A program made the translations under genes and the position numbers. 64,000 nt of DNA. Origin: Pseudomonadota bacterium (GTDB taxonomy: Bacteria > Pseudomonadota > Gammaproteobacteria > Burkholderiales > Burkholderiaceae_F). Location: positions 164,575 through 228,574 of the forward strand of contig JAKOQB010000002.1 of NCBI GenBank assembly GCA_029778535.1, written 5' to 3'. Of this stretch, positions 8,091-17,092 are shown piece by piece. Numbering within the stretch: the first letter of the stretch is position 1; each line of letters starts with the position of its first letter. Under the pieces are notes generated by a model, which ran no database searches, was not told the origin of the DNA, and saw nothing but the letters and a program-made list of their open reading frames with translations.

Positions 8091-8155
8091 GCCGGTTCTC
8101 CCGTCAATCCCCCGCGCGACATGCGCGGCCGAAGGATTGCGTCGATGAAGGGTAA

Positions 8156-8221
8156 GAACGCGGCGGACGAAACGAACCGGACTCGAAACGGCGGCGCGGT
8201 CGGATATTCGACAAGGACGCG
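8156..8221 (-). promoter_or_regulatory. Upstream element A of a three-site family
   Basis: Read on the minus strand it carries TTGTCGAATATCC and, 23 bases further, GTCCGGTT. It aligns without gaps to element B (9063-9119) at 39 of 57 positions. Its 16-base segment at 8206-8221 is repeated exactly at 12730-12745 ahead of the sigma factor gene. It lies 66 bases upstream of the ATG at 8090. It is likely a promoter or operator; TGTCGA resembles the -35 element described for some ECF sigma groups such as ECF42. Confidence 0.5.
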
Positions 8222-8247
8222 CGAGCTGCGCCGGCGAGTGGGAGGAA

Positions 8248-9015
8248 TCACGCGCCGGCGCGCCACGCCAGCAGGCGCAGCGCGACCAGCGTGGCCGCGC
8301 AGCCGGCGAACGTTGCGAGCAGCGCGGCCGCGGTCACGCCGAGCGGCGCGATCAGCAGCGCGAAGCCGGCACCGAACGCCGCGCGCCCCAGCAACCCCCC
8401 GACGTAGCCGCGCAGAAAGCGTCGCACCGACGCGTGGTCTTCGCGGGCATGCTGATGCATCGCGACCGCGGCCGCGATCAGCGGCGGCGACGCGAGCACG
8501 CCGGACCAGAACGGGCCGACCTGCGGCGCGGCAAGCGCGACCGCGCCGCTCACCAAGCCCGACACGACGGCCGTCAAGACGACCTCGCCCGGCAGGCGGC
8601 GCGCGGGCGCGGCTTCGTCGAGCGTATCGGGTATCGCGCCATGGACGACGACCGACGCGATCGCGGCGATCAGCAGCGCGAGCGGCAGGTCGGCGCTCAA
8701 CCAGCGCAGCGGCGGCGCGGCGAGCACGCTCACCGCGAGACTCGACATCAGCGCGACGGCGATTCCGGCGCGCCGGCTCGCGCGCTCATAGACGAGAGCG
8801 AACAGCGCACACAGCGCGCACGCGGCCACGCTGCCGATCGCCGCCTCGACCGCATCGCCCGCGCCGAACTCCAGCGCGAGCCAGATCAGCGCCGGGCCGG
8901 TGACGGTCGGCAGTCCCGCCAGGATGCCGGCGAAGCGGCGGCCGAAGAGCTGCGCCACGGCCAGCAGCAGCGCCACGGTGGCGGCAGTCAGCACCGCCTT
9001 GCAGATCCAGTCCAT
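8248..9015 (-). CDS. Unknown integral membrane protein
   Basis: A 255-residue protein with about eight hydrophobic helices spread along its whole length and short charged loops. It contains an AGLPTVTGP motif in the first third that recalls a family of uncharacterised bacterial membrane proteins, but I cannot name its function. The ATG at 9015 leads straight into the first helix; the ribosome site (GAGGAC) is modest. Element B lies 48-104 bases upstream, so it is probably controlled together with 7298..7819. It sits between the unknown Ig-like gene and the Ser/Thr kinase, all on the same strand. Confidence 0.75.
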   Translation of the reverse strand: MDWICKAVLTAATVALLLAVAQLFGRRFAGILAGLPTVTGPALIWLALEFGAGDAVEAAIGSVAACALCALFALVYERASRRAGIAVALMSSLAVSVLAAPPLRWLSADLPLALLIAAIASVVVHGAIPDTLDEAAPARRLPGEVVLTAVVSGLVSGAVALAAPQVGPFWSGVLASPPLIAAAVAMHQHAREDHASVRRFLRGYVGGLLGRAAFGAGFALLIAPLGVTAAALLATFAGCAATLVALRLLAWRAGA

Positions 9016-9062
9016 GCGTTGAGGCGTCCTCGCGCGGCGCAAGAGGCCGCTTGCAGGACGGA

Positions 9063-9119
9063 GAACGCGACGGACCGGATCAACCGGACAACGGTATGGC
9101 GCGCTGTCCGATATTCGAC
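9063..9119 (-). promoter_or_regulatory. Upstream element B of a three-site family
   Basis: Minus-strand text has GTCGAATATCGGAC and, 23 bases on, GTCCGGTTGATC. It is similar to element A in sequence, spacing and distance to the following gene. It lies between the kinase stop (9124) and the membrane protein start (9015), so it is not within coding DNA. Confidence 0.5.
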
Positions 9120-9123
9120 GACC

Positions 9124-12084
9124 TCAGCGATTCCCTCGTGCGCGTTTCAGCAGTTTCGCGTCGGAAGCGACCTGCGAGCGCGCGAGGATCCTGGCGGCGC
9201 GTGTGTAGGCCTGCCTTGCATCCGCGTCGCGACCGAGCGCCGCATAGCAGCGGCCCACCAGCAACGCGGCTTCGCCTGCGCCGCGGTTGTCCGGGTCGAA
9301 CTCGCGCCAGAACTGATCCGCGCGTTCCGCTAGCTTGACAGCTTCCATGAGGGCGGCCTGCGCAAGTCTGGCGCGTCCGAGCAGTGCCCAGCCCGTTGCG
9401 TGACTGGGCGTCGGCGTGATCTTCACGCGATCGAGTTCCCGCAACGCTTGGTCTGCGAGTGTCACAGCGAGGTCGTTGTTGCCAAGTTCGACATGCGCGC
9501 GACCCAGATCGAGGAGTACATCGGCATAGAAGAAGCGGCGCGCATCGCGCTTCTCGCGGTCGATCGCGGCCTCGAGCAACGGAACGGCGCGCTCCGCGTC
9601 GCCCTGCGCCAGATGCAGCCGCGCCGCCGCCCGGAGTGGTTGCTCCGGCGGCTGCAGTGCGCGACCCTCGGCTTCGATTCGATCCAGCAACTGCCGAGCC
9701 TCGCTGAAACGACCGAGTTCCGTCAGTGCCACGACAAGATCCGCCTGAATGATCAAAAGGAATCGCCGATCCGAGAGTCCCGCGAGGATTGCCCCTGCGC
9801 GCTGCAGCGGTGCGACAGCTTCGCCGGGCCGATTCGCCCACAGCAGTCCAAGCGCGAGAGCGCGCAGTCTGCCTGCACTTGCCACATTCGGGTTCGGGTC
9901 GATGCGGTCGAGCTGCGACGTGGCGTCCCGCAGGCGTTGAATTCCCGCCTTGAGTGTGCCGCGAAGGACTTCGAGTTGACCCATGCGCGCGTTGAAATGC
10001 TGGACCATGATATTTGACGGCCCGTAGAGCGCCTCTGCATCGGCATACGACTGCTCGATGTGCGGCGCGGCGCTCTGGAAGTCGCCGACGCCGATCAAAG
10101 CGACACCATAGGCGTGCTGGGCCTCAGCCACCGCCGGGTGCGGCTTTCCATGTCCGTGCAACTCGCGCAGGATCGAGAGTGCCCGACCGGCCGCCTCGAC
10201 CGCCTGCTGTTGATCCGCAGCGGAAGTCCCGCGCCCCTGCGCGAGCAGAACAAAGCCGGCCGCGGTGCGCGCATTGACCTCGCCATGCAGGTCCGTGCTG
10301 ATCCGGATTGCGTCGCGCGCCGCCGCACTCATCGCCGCAAAATCTCCGCCGTTCAACGCCAAGCCGGCCTCGAGCAGCTTGGCGTCGGCGAACGCATCGC
10401 TGCGCTCCCTTCGCTCCCGCGCGAGCACCGCGAGCGCTTCGCGCAGCAGCGCGTGCGATTCGTTCCACTTCCCCAGCAACTTCTTGACTTCACCCAGCGC
10501 GATCTGAAGCTCGGCAACGGCCAGTTCGCGTGCGGCTGATCCTTTCAGGCTCCGTGTCGCTTCGATCGCCTGGGCGAGTACCGACTCGGCTTCTTCATTG
10601 GCGAACAGGCCGGCGTAGCTTCGACCCAGAACTCGCAACAGCTCGGCATGGACGGCTGGCAGTCCAGTCAGTTCCCGGTCGAGCCTGGAACGAGCGCGAT
10701 TGAGCAGCTCGACCGCCGTCACGGCGCGACCCGCGCTCGTGGAGTTCGGATCCGCCTCGGTGAAGAGCGAGGTGATGAACGATTTGACCTCCTCCGCGCG
10801 CCGCTGCTCGGACAGTGCGACGCGCGCCTGCCACAGCGCAATGCCGGCGCCGGCAAGGACAGCGAGTGCGATCGATGCCGCGGCACCGACCACGAGCCTG
10901 TTGCGCGCGACGAATTTGCGCAGCCGATAGAGTCGGCTGTCCGGCTGCGCCTGCACCGGTCGGCTCGCCAGGTGCCGCTCGATGTCCTCCACCAGCGCAT
11001 GCGCGGTCGCGTAGCGCTGCTCGGGCGATTTCTTCAGCGCCTTCAGAATGATCGTGTCGAGATCGCCACGCAGCGCCTTGCGCGCGGCAGGATCGGTCGC
11101 CACCGCGCTCGGCCGCGGCGCATCAGCGGCGAGGATCGCCTCCTCCAGCGCCGCGCGCGAATCGCGCTTCAGTTGATACGGCCGCTGCCCCGCCAGCAGC
11201 TCGAACAGCACCACGCCGAGCGAGTAGATGTCGGACGCGACGCCGACCGGCTGCCCGGCGATCTGCTCGGGCGATGCGTAATCCGGCGTCAGCGCGCGGC
11301 CGGCGAGCTGCGTGAGTTCGGTTTCCGGCGTGCCGCCTTCTTCCAGCAGCTTGGCGATGCCGAAGTCCAGCAGCCGCACCTCGCCGCCTTCGGTGACCAG
11401 GATGTTGGCCGGCTTCAGATCGCGATGCACGATCAGCCGCGCATGCGCGTGTGCAACTGCATCGGCCACCTGAACGAACAGCGCCAGCCGGGCGGCCGTG
11501 TCGAGCGCGCGCGATGCGCAGTAAGCGTCGATCCGCTCGCCCTCGACGTATTCGAGCGCGAGGAACGGCCGCCCCTCGGCGGTCACGCCGGCGTCGTACA
11601 GGCGCGCGATGTGCGGATGATTCAGCACGGCGAGGAAACCGCGCTCGCGCGCCAGCCGCTGCGCGAGTGCCGCGCCGTGATCGAGCAGGCGCGGCAGCTT
11701 CAGCGCGACCGGCCGGTCGACCAGCCCGTCGGCGCGCTCGGCCAGCCACACGCTGCCCATGCCGCCTTCTGCGATTCGTCGCACGAGCCGATAGGGCCCG
11801 ATCGGATCGCCGGGCGCGTCCGCGCGGCCGTCCGCGCCCGAGCCGGGCGCGCGCGCCAGGATCTGCGCGGTCTCGAACCTGGGCAGCGTGGCGAACGGCA
11901 GCGCGGCAGGACCTCGGGCGGCCTCTTCGAGCAGCGCGCGCAGCCGCGCCTTCAGCGGCTCGTGCTGCGCTGGCAGGCGAGCGATCCAGTGCGCCCGCTG
12001 CGGCGGGGCCAGCGCGAGCGCTTCATCGAGCAGTGACCGCAGCGCGGTCCACTGCCCGGGCGCGAGATCGAAGTTGCCGCGCAT
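9124..12084 (-). CDS. Transmembrane Ser/Thr protein kinase with TPR-like C-terminus
   Basis: A 986-residue bacterial Hanks-type kinase. The kinase domain (about 97-370) has the glycine loop at 105-112, catalytic Lys129, HRDLKPAN at 220-227 and DFG at 240-242, so it should be active. One membrane helix lies at about 397-418. The remaining 560 residues are helical, Ala/Leu/Arg-rich TPR-like repeats, placed on the far side of the membrane. The gene starts 16 bases after the sigma factor ends. Sigma plus kinase pairs of this kind are known, and in some of them the kinase phosphorylates the sigma factor to activate it; that role here is inferred. Confidence 0.9.
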   Translation of the reverse strand: MRGNFDLAPGQWTALRSLLDEALALAPPQRAHWIARLPAQHEPLKARLRALLEEAARGPAALPFATLPRFETAQILARAPGSGADGRADAPGDPIGPYRLVRRIAEGGMGSVWLAERADGLVDRPVALKLPRLLDHGAALAQRLARERGFLAVLNHPHIARLYDAGVTAEGRPFLALEYVEGERIDAYCASRALDTAARLALFVQVADAVAHAHARLIVHRDLKPANILVTEGGEVRLLDFGIAKLLEEGGTPETELTQLAGRALTPDYASPEQIAGQPVGVASDIYSLGVVLFELLAGQRPYQLKRDSRAALEEAILAADAPRPSAVATDPAARKALRGDLDTIILKALKKSPEQRYATAHALVEDIERHLASRPVQAQPDSRLYRLRKFVARNRLVVGAAASIALAVLAGAGIALWQARVALSEQRRAEEVKSFITSLFTEADPNSTSAGRAVTAVELLNRARSRLDRELTGLPAVHAELLRVLGRSYAGLFANEEAESVLAQAIEATRSLKGSAARELAVAELQIALGEVKKLLGKWNESHALLREALAVLARERRERSDAFADAKLLEAGLALNGGDFAAMSAAARDAIRISTDLHGEVNARTAAGFVLLAQGRGTSAADQQQAVEAAGRALSILRELHGHGKPHPAVAEAQHAYGVALIGVGDFQSAAPHIEQSYADAEALYGPSNIMVQHFNARMGQLEVLRGTLKAGIQRLRDATSQLDRIDPNPNVASAGRLRALALGLLWANRPGEAVAPLQRAGAILAGLSDRRFLLIIQADLVVALTELGRFSEARQLLDRIEAEGRALQPPEQPLRAAARLHLAQGDAERAVPLLEAAIDREKRDARRFFYADVLLDLGRAHVELGNNDLAVTLADQALRELDRVKITPTPSHATGWALLGRARLAQAALMEAVKLAERADQFWREFDPDNRGAGEAALLVGRCYAALGRDADARQAYTRAARILARSQVASDAKLLKRARGNR

Positions 12085-12100
12085 GTCTTCCGCGCACGGA

Positions 12101-12640
12101 CTACTTCAGTGCCTCGGCGAGGAACAACCGCGCGTGCTCCCAGTCGCGCCGCACGGTGCGGTCGGTCACGCCCAGCGCCTCCGCGATCTCGACCTCGGTC
12201 AGTCCGCCAAAGTAGCGCATCTCCACCACCTTGGCCATGCGTTCGTCGACCTTGGCCAATTCATCGAGCGCCTCGTGCACGCGCAGGATTTCCGCTTCGC
12301 CGGCGGCCCCGCCGTCGGCCAACTGCACGGTGAACGTGACGTGCGCGGCCTCGCCGCCGCGCCGCTCGGCCACCCGTTGGCGCGCAAAATCGACGATAAC
12401 CGACCGCATCACCCGACCTGCATAAACGAGAAACCGCGGCCGATCCGGAAACTCGACGTCGCCGGCGCGGCTCAGGCGCAGATACGACTCGTGCACCAAC
12501 GCGGTGGTGTCGAGCAGCGTGTTGCGACCGCCGCTGCGCAGCCGCGCGCGCGCGAGCTGACGCAGTTCGCGATAGGTGGCGCTGAACAGCGCGTCGACGG
12601 CGTCGGCTCCCGCGCTTGCGTCATCGTTGGTTTGCGACAT
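12101..12640 (-). CDS. ECF-type RNA polymerase sigma factor (kinase-associated group)
   Basis: A 179-residue sigma factor. Region 2 includes a LVHESYLRL segment and region 4 ends with a helix-turn-helix (LTEVEIAEALGVTDRTVRRDW). This matches the TIGR02999-like ECF group usually found beside a Ser/Thr kinase, which lacks a classical anti-sigma factor. The ATG at 12640 has GGGGAG about 8 bases upstream. It is the first gene of a leftward operon with the kinase; the element at 12730-12745 lies 90 bases upstream. Confidence 0.9.
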   Translation of the reverse strand: MSQTNDDASAGADAVDALFSATYRELRQLARARLRSGGRNTLLDTTALVHESYLRLSRAGDVEFPDRPRFLVYAGRVMRSVIVDFARQRVAERRGGEAAHVTFTVQLADGGAAGEAEILRVHEALDELAKVDERMAKVVEMRYFGGLTEVEIAEALGVTDRTVRRDWEHARLFLAEALK

Positions 12641-12729
12641 GCCGCGAACTCCCCGTGCCGGCCGCGCCGACCGCTTGACCGCGCGGCTTGTGCATCGATA
12701 GCAGAGCAGCGTTCGACAAGCCAGTGGGA

Positions 12730-12745
12730 ATTCGACAAGGACGCG
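12730..12745 (-). promoter_or_regulatory. Upstream element C of a three-site family
   Basis: The 16 bases ATTCGACAAGGACGCG match positions 8206-8221 exactly. A second TTCGACAAG occurs 18 bases to the left (12712-12720). The site lies in the 232-bp divergent region between the sigma gene and the broken propeller gene, so it could act on either. Confidence 0.45.
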
Positions 12746-12872
12746 GATGGCTAACCAACTTCGGGGAGCGAATACCGCATTGGCGCGCGGCTCCCGCACG
12801 CGGATTCCGGATTAGCCGCCGTTTGACCTCTTCACGGAGGGCAGCCCAATCACTTCCGACCGGAGGTTTACC

Positions 12873-14073
12873 ATGCAAGCCCCTTGGCCAAGCGCATTGC
12901 CGTCGCGGTCGGACTGCTCGCATTCTCGTCCGGCGCCGCGTTCGCGTCGCCGGCGTACGAGGTGTGGGCGATCGATCAGTCGAACTCGTCCGGCAAGATT
13001 TCGCCCGCACGGGGGTCAACCCGGTTCGGCCGCACATGATCGCGATGAACGCGAGCCAGACGCGCGCGATCGTCTCGTTCGTTTCAACCGGGCACGTGCT
13101 GATCATCGACGCTGCGTCGCGCCAGCCGATCGAATGCATCGGCACCACCGCCGGCGCCAACGGCGCGCGCCAGGTGCACTTCGCGATTCCGTCGCCGGAC
13201 GAGACCTTCATCGCGGTGGCGAACCAGAACGGCAAGCTGTTCGAGCGCATCGACACGAACTACGCGACCAATTCGTTCGTGCTCAACGCGCAGGCGCTGA
13301 TCAACCTGGCCACCTGCACCACGCCCAACGGCGCGCCGTGCGAGGCGCCGAACCTGCGCCCCGACAATGCGCCGATCTGCCCGATCATCGACGCCACCAG
13401 CCGCTACGTGTTTGTCACGCTGCGCGGCGGCGGCCTGTTCGTCGTCGACGCCACCCGCACGCCAATGCAGATCGTCGCCGAATACGACATTCAGACCGTG
13501 CACCCGAACGGCTGCCTGGGCGCGCAGGCCGGCGACCAGATGTACGTCGACTCCGGCGGCGGCACGGCGTCGCACCTTTTCGGCGCCGACATCTATGCGT
13601 TTCCCGTCACGGGGTTTTCGCCCGCGAATCCGCCCAACGTGCCGGCGCCGAAGGTCGTGCTGAGCGACCCGACCGCGGAGGCCGATGCCCACGGCGCGAC
13701 GCTCACCAAGCATCAGCGCTACCTGTGGGTAGCCGACCGCGGACGCAACTTCATTTGGGTCATCGACACGCAAACGGACCGGCTAGAGAACACGATCGCG
13801 CTCTATGGCACGTTGAGTGCGGACCCGACGCCCGATCTGTTGGCGCTTTCTCCCAATGGCAGCCACGTCTTCATGTCGCTGCGCGGGCCGAATCCGCTGA
13901 CCGCCGATCCTCACGTTAGCACCGGCTCGACTCCCGGAGTCGGTGTCATCAAGGTGCACCAAGGCGGCCGCAGCGGAACGTTCGAGGCGCTTGCAACGGT
14001 GACCAACATCGACGCGGGCGGAGTCGAACGAGCCGACGTGCATGCACTGACGATTCGCTACCCGCTGCGCTAG
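12873..14073 (+). pseudogene. Secreted beta-propeller protein gene, frameshifted and internally shortened
   Basis: The ATG at 12873 has GGAGG seven bases upstream, but the signal-peptide frame (reading KRIAVAVGLLAFSS) starts only at 12890 in another frame. That frame gives SPAYEVWAIDQSNSSGK and stops soon after; from about 12997 the coding potential continues in a third frame to 14073. The long final frame has propeller-like repeats (HVLIIDAASRQP, GLFVVDATRTP, NFIWVIDTQT). Related proteins, as I recall them, have tens of residues between the VWAIDQSNS and NPVRPHM motifs that are missing here. Two frame changes plus a likely deletion suggest a decayed gene; sequencing error is the alternative. 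Confidence 0.65.
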
Positions 14074-14350
14074 CCGTCACCGCGATACTCGCGGACACGC
14101 GACGCCCGCGTCCGCGACCGGTTCCCGGTACGGCGGCCCGCGCGCAGCCGCATGAAGGCCGCAATCGGGACCGATTTCGGATGCGGCCGGACCGTCTTCT
14201 CCTCTTTCGCGCCCCCTGAAGTAACTGCTGACTTTCTGGCCCGCGCGCCGCTGCGTTGAGGCGGGTAACGCTCCCCCGCGCCACGCGTGGCTCTATGATC
14301 GCGTCGATCGGGCGCGCGGCCCGAGTGCCGCCGCGTGGATAATCGGGCGC

Positions 14351-14842
14351 ATGTGCGACCCTCGCCTGCTGCTCGTCGCGCTGCTGGCCGGCGTCAGCGT
14401 CGCAGCACCGGCGCAGCAGCGGCGCAATTGGTTCAACGACCCTTTCGAACAGGCCACGCGCGGGCTGCCCGGTTGCCCGGTGCCGGAAGGTCCGCTGCTG
14501 ACCGAGGCGGAGCAGAAGCGCGAGGCACACTATCGGATCGAACGCGGCACCACGTGCTGGCTGGAGAAGAAGTGCGACGAGCCCAACGCCTACAAGCGCG
14601 ACCCGGAGATCAACGCCGCGGCGGTCGCCGCGATCCGCGCCGACCCCGGCCTGCGCGACACCAGCCTCTGGGTCATCACGCAGCGCAAGTTCGTGTTCGT
14701 GCAGGGCTGCGTGCACGACCGCGCGCAGATCCGGCGGATCGCTGCGGCGGTGAAGGCGGACCCGCGCGTCGAGTACGTGGGCGACGAGGTGCTGATCGGC
14801 ACGCGCGGCAAACCGCCGTATCGGATCGCGGCACCGAAATGA
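14351..14842 (+). CDS. Secreted BON-like domain protein
   Basis: A 163-residue protein with an N-terminal signal peptide (cut near APAQQ, residues 19-23). The C-terminal half, about 89-155, has the alternating pattern of a BON domain: an NAAAVAAIRADPGL helix, a strand with WVITQRKFVFVQGCV, another helix and an ending strand. BON domains bind envelope lipids. A central CW...KKCD segment holds two Cys. Its stop overlaps the next gene's start by four bases (ATGA), so the two are co-translated. Confidence 0.7.
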   Translation: MCDPRLLLVALLAGVSVAAPAQQRRNWFNDPFEQATRGLPGCPVPEGPLLTEAEQKREAHYRIERGTTCWLEKKCDEPNAYKRDPEINAAAVAAIRADPGLRDTSLWVITQRKFVFVQGCVHDRAQIRRIAAAVKADPRVEYVGDEVLIGTRGKPPYRIAAPK

Positions 14843-15516
14843 GCGACGTGCGCACCGCGTGGAGATCGCTGCGGCCGACCAGCGTCGGCCTGACCGCGCG
14901 CGAGCTGGCCGTGCTGCGGCGGCTCGACACGCCGGCGAAGATCCAGGCGTTCCTGAACCGCATCCCGATCAACCACGAGCACGACGGCGAGACCGTGCTG
15001 TCGGTGCGCGAGGTGCTGCGGCAGCGGCGTGCCCATTGCATCGAGGGCGCGTTCGTCGCCGCGTTCGCGCTGTGGCTGCGCGGCGAGCCGCCGCTGGTGA
15101 TGCACATGGACTGCGACCTGTCGGACTATCCGCACGTGATCACCGTCTACCGGCGCGACGGCTGCTGGGGTGCGATCTCGAAGACCAACGGCTCGCGGCT
15201 GCGCTTCCGCGATCCGGTGTACCGGTCACTACGCGAACTCGCGCTGTCGTATTTCCATGAGTACACGAACAAGCGCGGCGAGAAGACCCTGCGCAGCTAC
15301 ACCGCCGCGTTCGACCTGCGCCGGATCGATCCGGCGCTGTGGGTCACCAACCCCGAATCGTGCTGGGAAGCGCACGACCGCCTCGAGGCGCTGCGCCACT
15401 ATCCGCTGCTGGCCGCGCGGCAGATCCGCGCGCTGGCACGCGCCGATCCGTTCGAGCGCCGCGTTGGCAAGGTCGAGCAGTACCCGGCGCCAAGGAAGCC
15501 GGCCCGGCGCCGCTGA
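14839..15516 (+). CDS. Transglutaminase-like (papain-fold) domain protein
   Basis: A 225-residue cytoplasmic-looking protein. Residues about 35-115 match the transglutaminase-like fold: Cys67 in RRAHCIEGA at the start of a helix, His99 in DYPHVITVY on the following strand, and a polar residue after CWGAISKTN. The length and lack of a signal peptide suggest an intracellular peptidase-like or amidase-like enzyme, but the third catalytic residue is unclear. It is translationally coupled to the BON protein gene. Substrate unknown. Confidence 0.65.
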   Translation: MSDVRTAWRSLRPTSVGLTARELAVLRRLDTPAKIQAFLNRIPINHEHDGETVLSVREVLRQRRAHCIEGAFVAAFALWLRGEPPLVMHMDCDLSDYPHVITVYRRDGCWGAISKTNGSRLRFRDPVYRSLRELALSYFHEYTNKRGEKTLRSYTAAFDLRRIDPALWVTNPESCWEAHDRLEALRHYPLLAARQIRALARADPFERRVGKVEQYPAPRKPARRR

Positions 15517-15519
15517 GCG

Positions 15520-16254
15520 TCAGAACTCGTATTCGATTTGCGCGCGCAGCGCGCGGTCGGGGCTGCCGTGCGTGGTGCCGAACAGGTAGCCGGCATTCCA
15601 CAGCAGCGCGTGACCGGGCGCCAGGCGCGCCTTGCCGAACAGCGCCGGCCCAATCCGGTGCGACTGCTCCGACGACGGGCTCCAGTGCCGCCACGGCCCG
15701 AGCTCGCCGAACGCCTGCGCGCCGAACTCGAGCGCCTCGCGCCAGCGGTATTTCGCGTGCAGCCGATAGCCGAGCTCGGTGGCCGACGGCGAATCGCCGC
15801 GCACCTGCCGCTTCAGGAGCAGATTGGCGTCGTACTGCATGCGCCCCGCCTCGAACTGCAGTAGCGGGCCCCACGCGAACTCCCAGCCCTCGGCGCGATC
15901 GCGCGGCCACTCGATTTCGAGCAGCACGCCGAGGTCAAACGGGTACTTGCCGGTTTCGGTGAGCTGAAAGCGGTTTTCCAGCTCGATCGCATCGAAGCGC
16001 GTCGCGGCACCTTCGCGCTCGTATTTCAGCTCCAGTTCGATCGCCCACCACGACCGCGCTCCGTAACCGATGCCGAGCGCGGTCGCACTGAAGCGCGGCT
16101 CGCCGTTCTTCGACTGCGTGCCGAGCTTCAGCTCCAGTTCGCGTTCGCCCTGCACGACGATCGGCGACAGCACCTCGTCGGCCGGATCGGCGCGCGCGGC
16201 GGAAACGAGGCACAGCACGGCCCCTGCCGCGGCGGCGGCATGCAACCGATTCAA
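15520..16254 (-). CDS. Outer-membrane beta-barrel-like protein of the iron operon
   Basis: A 244-residue protein with a signal peptide (cut near ARA-D, residues 20-23) and a mature part made of alternating aromatic and polar residues, ending in EYEF with a terminal Phe, as expected of an outer-membrane barrel. No named family is certain. It starts 9 bases after the FTR1 permease gene ends, so it is the last gene of the Fur-controlled operon and may help iron or another metal cross the outer membrane (inference). Confidence 0.65.
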   Translation of the reverse strand: MNRLHAAAAAGAVLCLVSAARADPADEVLSPIVVQGERELELKLGTQSKNGEPRFSATALGIGYGARSWWAIELELKYEREGAATRFDAIELENRFQLTETGKYPFDLGVLLEIEWPRDRAEGWEFAWGPLLQFEAGRMQYDANLLLKRQVRGDSPSATELGYRLHAKYRWREALEFGAQAFGELGPWRHWSPSSEQSHRIGPALFGKARLAPGHALLWNAGYLFGTTHGSPDRALRAQIEYEF

Positions 16255-16263
16255 CCCGTTCTC

Positions 16264-17088
16264 CTAGGAGGTGCTTGGTCGGGGCTCTGGCGGCGCGGTG
16301 AGCGCGCGCGCGACCAGCAGCGACAGCAGCACGGTCGCGTAGAACAGCACCTGCATCGCGCTCGGCCGCGCGTCGTAGCCGACCAGCGCGTGCAGCAGCG
16401 TGCCGAACAGCGAATCCATCGGCAGCCACTTCGACGTATCCCACAGCGTGCCGACCAGGGCCGGCAGCAGGTCGGCCTGGATCAGCTGGCGCGCCAGCTG
16501 CGCGGCCATCGACGCGGCGAGGAAGACGATCAGCACGCCGGTCACGTTGAATAGCGTGCGCAGCGGCACGCGCCGAAAGCCGGCATAGATCAGCACGCCG
16601 AGCGCCGCGCCGCCGAGGGCGCCGAGCGCGCCGCTGGCCGCCACGCCGGCCGCGCTGGCGTCGCCGCCGGACAGCAGACCGAACATGAACAGAACGGTTT
16701 CCGCGCCTTCGCGCAGCACCGCGAGCGCCACCGCGATGAATGCCGCCGACAGCGCGGCGTTGCCGCGCCGCACGCGGTCGCCCAGCGCGCGCGCGTCGGC
16801 CGACAGTTGCGCACCATGGCGTGCCATCCACACCGCGTGCCAGCCGAGCATCGCCACCGCCGCCGCGAGGATCGACGCGTTCAGCAATTCCTGTCCCATG
16901 CCCTCGAATGCGCCCGCGATACGGCTCATCGCCAAGGCCAGCAGCACCGCACCGGCGAGCCCGGCCGCGATACCGGCGCCGATCCAGCGGCGCGCGAACG
17001 GCAGCGCGGAGGTCGCCGCCGCGATGATGCCGACCAGCAGCGCCGCTTCCAGCGATTCGCGAAACACGATCAGCGCCGCACCGAGCAT
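16264..17088 (-). CDS. FTR1-family iron permease
   Basis: A 274-residue membrane protein with about seven helices and two REXXE iron-binding motifs: RESLE at 10-14 and REGAE at 126-130, the hallmark of FTR1/EfeU permeases that move iron across the inner membrane. It begins four bases after the cupredoxin gene ends. The C-terminus is shorter and Pro-rich. The Fur box ahead of the operon supports iron control. No EfeO or EfeB gene is nearby; a cupredoxin takes that place. Confidence 0.92.
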   Translation of the reverse strand: MLGAALIVFRESLEAALLVGIIAAATSALPFARRWIGAGIAAGLAGAVLLALAMSRIAGAFEGMGQELLNASILAAAVAMLGWHAVWMARHGAQLSADARALGDRVRRGNAALSAAFIAVALAVLREGAETVLFMFGLLSGGDASAAGVAASGALGALGGAALGVLIYAGFRRVPLRTLFNVTGVLIVFLAASMAAQLARQLIQADLLPALVGTLWDTSKWLPMDSLFGTLLHALVGYDARPSAMQVLFYATVLLSLLVARALTAPPEPRPSTS

Positions 17089-17092
17089 GGCC

